Source: Syntrophaceae bacterium UBA2280 (GTDB lineage: Bacteria; Desulfobacterota; Syntrophia; Syntrophales; Smithellaceae). From it: 64,000 nt of DNA. Positions 61,981 to 64,000 of this stretch are shown one piece after another. The notes under the pieces were generated by a model. The model did no database searches, was not told the DNA's origin, and worked only from the letters and a program-made list of their open reading frames with translations. The position numbers and the translations under genes are program-made. Each line of letters starts with the position of its first letter. The first letter of the stretch is position 1. The DNA lies in contig DDWS01000048.1 of NCBI GenBank assembly GCA_002347685.1, positions 1 through 64,000 on the forward strand, in the 5' to 3' direction.

Positions 61981-62696
61981 TGATGAAGCGAATACTGATA
62001 TTTTTAGCCGCAATTATGATTTTGAGCGCCCCTCCGCTTTACGCCGGGCTGATGAATCAGGGCTTCCGTGAGGACTTTGCAACGCTGGACAACTGGAAAC
62101 CTCTGACGTTCCCGAAGATTCCGCGCCATACCGTCTATCGCATTGCAAAGGAGGATTCGAAAAACATCCTGGCGGCCGAAGCAAATGCCTCCGCATCCGG
62201 CATCATCTACACGAAGAGCTTCAATATTTTCAAAACGCCGATCATAAAATGGAAGTGGAAGGTCTCCAACATCTATCAGGCAGGCGATGCAAAAAAGAAA
62301 TCCGGAGATGACTACCCTTTGCGCATTTACGTTGTATTCAAGTATGATCCGGACAAGGCCGGTGTTTTCGAAAGGGCTCAGTATGCTGCGGCAAAGCTGA
62401 TTTACGGCGAGTATCCGCCGCACAGCAGCCTCAACTACATCTGGGCCAATAAAAACCATCCCGAGCGAATTCTGCCCAACACGTACACGGCCAGAGCGCA
62501 GATGATTCTCCTGCAGAAAGGCCCGGAGCGCACAGGGCAGTGGGTCGATGAAAGGGTAAATGCTCTGGAAGATTACCGCAAAGCCTTCGGAACGGACCCG
62601 CCCATAGAAGCAAGCATCGCCATCATGAGCGATGCGGACAATACCGGAGAGAAGGCCGCAGGTTATGTTGATTATATTGAGGTGTCCGCATTTTGA
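61980..62696 (+). CDS. DUF3047-family periplasmic protein
   Basis: A 238-residue exported protein with a signal peptide (MMKRILIFLAAIMILSAPP, cleavage after LYAG). The body contains WKWKVSNIYQAGDAKKK, DDYPLRIYVVFKYDP, and SLNYIWANK, as in DUF3047. Function is unknown. It overlaps both neighbours (TAATG and TTGA type), a strong sign of a co-translated unit. Confidence 0.85.
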   Translation: MMKRILIFLAAIMILSAPPLYAGLMNQGFREDFATLDNWKPLTFPKIPRHTVYRIAKEDSKNILAAEANASASGIIYTKSFNIFKTPIIKWKWKVSNIYQAGDAKKKSGDDYPLRIYVVFKYDPDKAGVFERAQYAAAKLIYGEYPPHSSLNYIWANKNHPERILPNTYTARAQMILLQKGPERTGQWVDERVNALEDYRKAFGTDPPIEASIAIMSDADNTGEKAAGYVDYIEVSAF

Positions 62697-63358
62697 AGGA
62701 AAACGCTCTAATTTTGTTTCTGAAATATCCGAAGCGGGGCGAGGTGAAAACGCGCCTGGCCGCCACGCTGGGTGATGATTTTGCTTACCGGCTCTACCAG
62801 TGTTTTCTCGCGGATGCTGCGACCATGACGCGCCATGTGAATGCGCAAACGGTGATGGTTTATTCGGGCCCCGCCGGTGTAACGTTTCCGGGTTTTTCCG
62901 GGGTTCCATGCCTTGAGCAGCGAGGCCGCAACATCGGCGAGCGCATGTATTTTGCCCTGCTCGATGTATTCGCGCTCGGCTTCGAACGATGCGTACTCAT
63001 CGGAAGCGACATCCCTGATCTGCCCGCCGGCATGATCAACGATGCTTTTGAAATCCTCCGCTCGGTGGATATTGTGCTTGGCCCCGGCACCGACGGCGGA
63101 TATTACCTGATGGGTTGCAGGCAAGACACCCTGCGCGAGTCGGTTTTTGCCGAAATTCCCTGGAGCACACAAGCCGTCTTTTCCGAAACGCTCAAACGCA
63201 TTGCCACTGCCGGACTTGAATCCGCAGAGCTTCAACCATGGTCGGATATCGATGATTTGGATGATCTTAAAAAGTTTTACGAAAGAAACAACGACCCCGC
63301 CTCAACATCACAGGTCATCCGTTTCCTGAAAGCAAAGGGGATTTTCCATGAACCATGA
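62693..63358 (+). CDS. rSAM/selenodomain-associated transferase (TIGR04282-like)
   Basis: A 221-residue transferase of the GT-A-fold TIGR04282 type: LILFLKYPKRGEVKTRLA and VLIGSDIPDLPAGMINDAF and VLGPGTDGGYYLMG. The family is a companion to TIGR04283. The start is a TTG at 62693, overlapping the previous stop by four bases, with GAGGTG upstream. It overlaps the next gene by 11 nt. Confidence 0.87.
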   Translation: MKENALILFLKYPKRGEVKTRLAATLGDDFAYRLYQCFLADAATMTRHVNAQTVMVYSGPAGVTFPGFSGVPCLEQRGRNIGERMYFALLDVFALGFERCVLIGSDIPDLPAGMINDAFEILRSVDIVLGPGTDGGYYLMGCRQDTLRESVFAEIPWSTQAVFSETLKRIATAGLESAELQPWSDIDDLDDLKKFYERNNDPASTSQVIRFLKAKGIFHEP

Positions 63359-64000
63359 CTATGATTTGATCATTCTGGGCGGAGGCGGCGCAGGCATCAC
63401 CGCGGCCATGCTCGCACACGGGCTGGGGAAAAAAGTGGCCATGATCGACAAGAAGCGCTTTGGCGGCGAATGCACCTGGTCGGGCTGCGTGCCGAGCAAA
63501 TCGCTTTTGCATGCGGCAAAAGTTGCAGCGACGATCCGTGACCTTGAAAGCTATGGACTTTCGTCCACAGGCCCCATCAGCATCTCAACTAATCGGGTCA
63601 TGTCTTCGGTCCGCAAGATCGTGGCCGAAATCTACGAAGATGAAACACCCGCAACGTTTGAGAAGCTCGGCATGACGGCGATGGAAAACGCCAAAGCGCA
63701 CTTTATCGATCCGGGGAGCATTGAAGTCAACGGCAAAACCATGCACGCACGGAAATTCCTTATCGCTACCGGATCCTCACCGATGGTGCCGCCCGTCGAA
63801 GGTCTTGCCGAAGTCCCTTACTATACCAATGAAAATATTTTTTCCCTCGAAACACTGCCCGAATCGATCACCATCCTGGGCGGCGGGCCGATCGGCATTG
63901 AACTGGCACAGGCGATGAACCGCCTCGGGGTTGCCGTCACCGTGATTGAAATGGCGCCCGCCATCCTGATCCGGGAGGAAGCCGAACTATCGGCGATGCT
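63348..64000 (+). CDS. FAD-dependent pyridine-nucleotide disulfide oxidoreductase, 3' end beyond the window
   Basis: The first 217 codons of a lipoamide-dehydrogenase/mercuric-reductase-like enzyme. FAD-binding ILGGGGAGITAAML is followed by the redox-active pair GGECTWSGCVPSK (Cys42, Cys47 by count). ATGSSPMVPP precedes the NADH domain, ILGGGPIGIELAQAM. ATG 63348 has AAGGGG upstream and overlaps the preceding gene, so it belongs to the same operon. Dimerisation domain and final His/Glu lie beyond 64,000. Specific substrate unknown; a selenium/arsenic-related reductase is an inference from context. Confidence 0.9.
   Translation, partial: MNHDYDLIILGGGGAGITAAMLAHGLGKKVAMIDKKRFGGECTWSGCVPSKSLLHAAKVAATIRDLESYGLSSTGPISISTNRVMSSVRKIVAEIYEDETPATFEKLGMTAMENAKAHFIDPGSIEVNGKTMHARKFLIATGSSPMVPPVEGLAEVPYYTNENIFSLETLPESITILGGGPIGIELAQAMNRLGVAVTVIEMAPAILIREEAELSAM

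Overview
The window looks like chromosomal DNA of a strictly anaerobic, Gram-negative deltaproteobacterium (Desulfobacterota), probably a syntrophic Syntrophus/Smithella-like organism. This is inferred from gene content: a Liv-type importer, fadD and an HpaB/4-hydroxybutyryl-CoA-dehydratase-like flavoprotein, a double-cubane-cluster reductase of the 2-hydroxyacyl-CoA dehydratase family, an MvhD-like hydrogenase Fe-S subunit, YedF and selenium-associated genes, a C_GCAxxG_C_C protein, a bacteriohemerythrin and two-gram-negative export signals. I had no search tools. Family names rest on motifs I can read and on memory of the families. I saw no rRNA, tRNA or CRISPR array.

Layout. (1) 1-6.6 kb, minus strand: the first 30 codons of a LivH-type permease, its periplasmic binding protein, an acyl-CoA ligase, a TetR regulator and a membrane-anchored hydrolase. 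(2) 6.6-17.8 kb: mostly housekeeping (an ABC-type-IV/HD fusion, GNAT, serine hydrolase, PAS and Fe-S proteins, a nucleotidyltransferase toxin-antitoxin-like pair, MBL hydrolase, TypA, Hsp20, Lon). (3) 18-21.7 kb: NDH-2 and a membrane sulfatase, converging, followed by a decayed second copy of both 3' ends. (4) 21.9-30 kb: a Tat-exported flavodoxin-ferredoxin protein, a bacteriohemerythrin with altered ligands, small secreted proteins, a P1 peptidase, purC and malY. (5) 30-35.6 kb: an HpaB-like protein, a C_GCAxxG_C_C protein, a zinc alcohol dehydrogenase and two tandem SDRs. (6) 35.8-42.3 kb, minus strand: IscA-like, HExxH protein and MvhD-like genes overlapping each other; then a terminator and a 20-bp perfect inverted repeat; then an ABC importer, double-cubane reductase, yedF and DUF3343 operon. 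(7) 42.5-46.6 kb: gene remnants, a hybrid histidine kinase and an intact IS4-family element with a 9-bp target duplication. (8) 46.8-59 kb: a complete glycogen/maltodextrin cluster (ROK kinase, malQ, glgB, glgA, glgP, GH13, glgC). (9) 59.3-64 kb: an exported phosphatidylserine-decarboxylase-like protein, then a translationally coupled operon of two rSAM/selenodomain-associated transferases, a DUF3047 protein and a flavin disulfide reductase cut by the window edge.

How they work together. Regions 1 and 5 appear to be one regulon: the sequence ACGNTTGTTTTAT (or a close variant) lies upstream of the Liv binding protein, fadD, the HpaB-like gene and the ADH/SDR pair. That suggests a TetR-controlled route for uptake, CoA activation and oxidation of an organic acid. 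Region 6 is the best candidate for an undescribed system: a dedicated importer co-transcribed with an ATP-driven low-potential reductase and two selenium/sulfur-handling proteins. Selenium-associated families recur in region 9.
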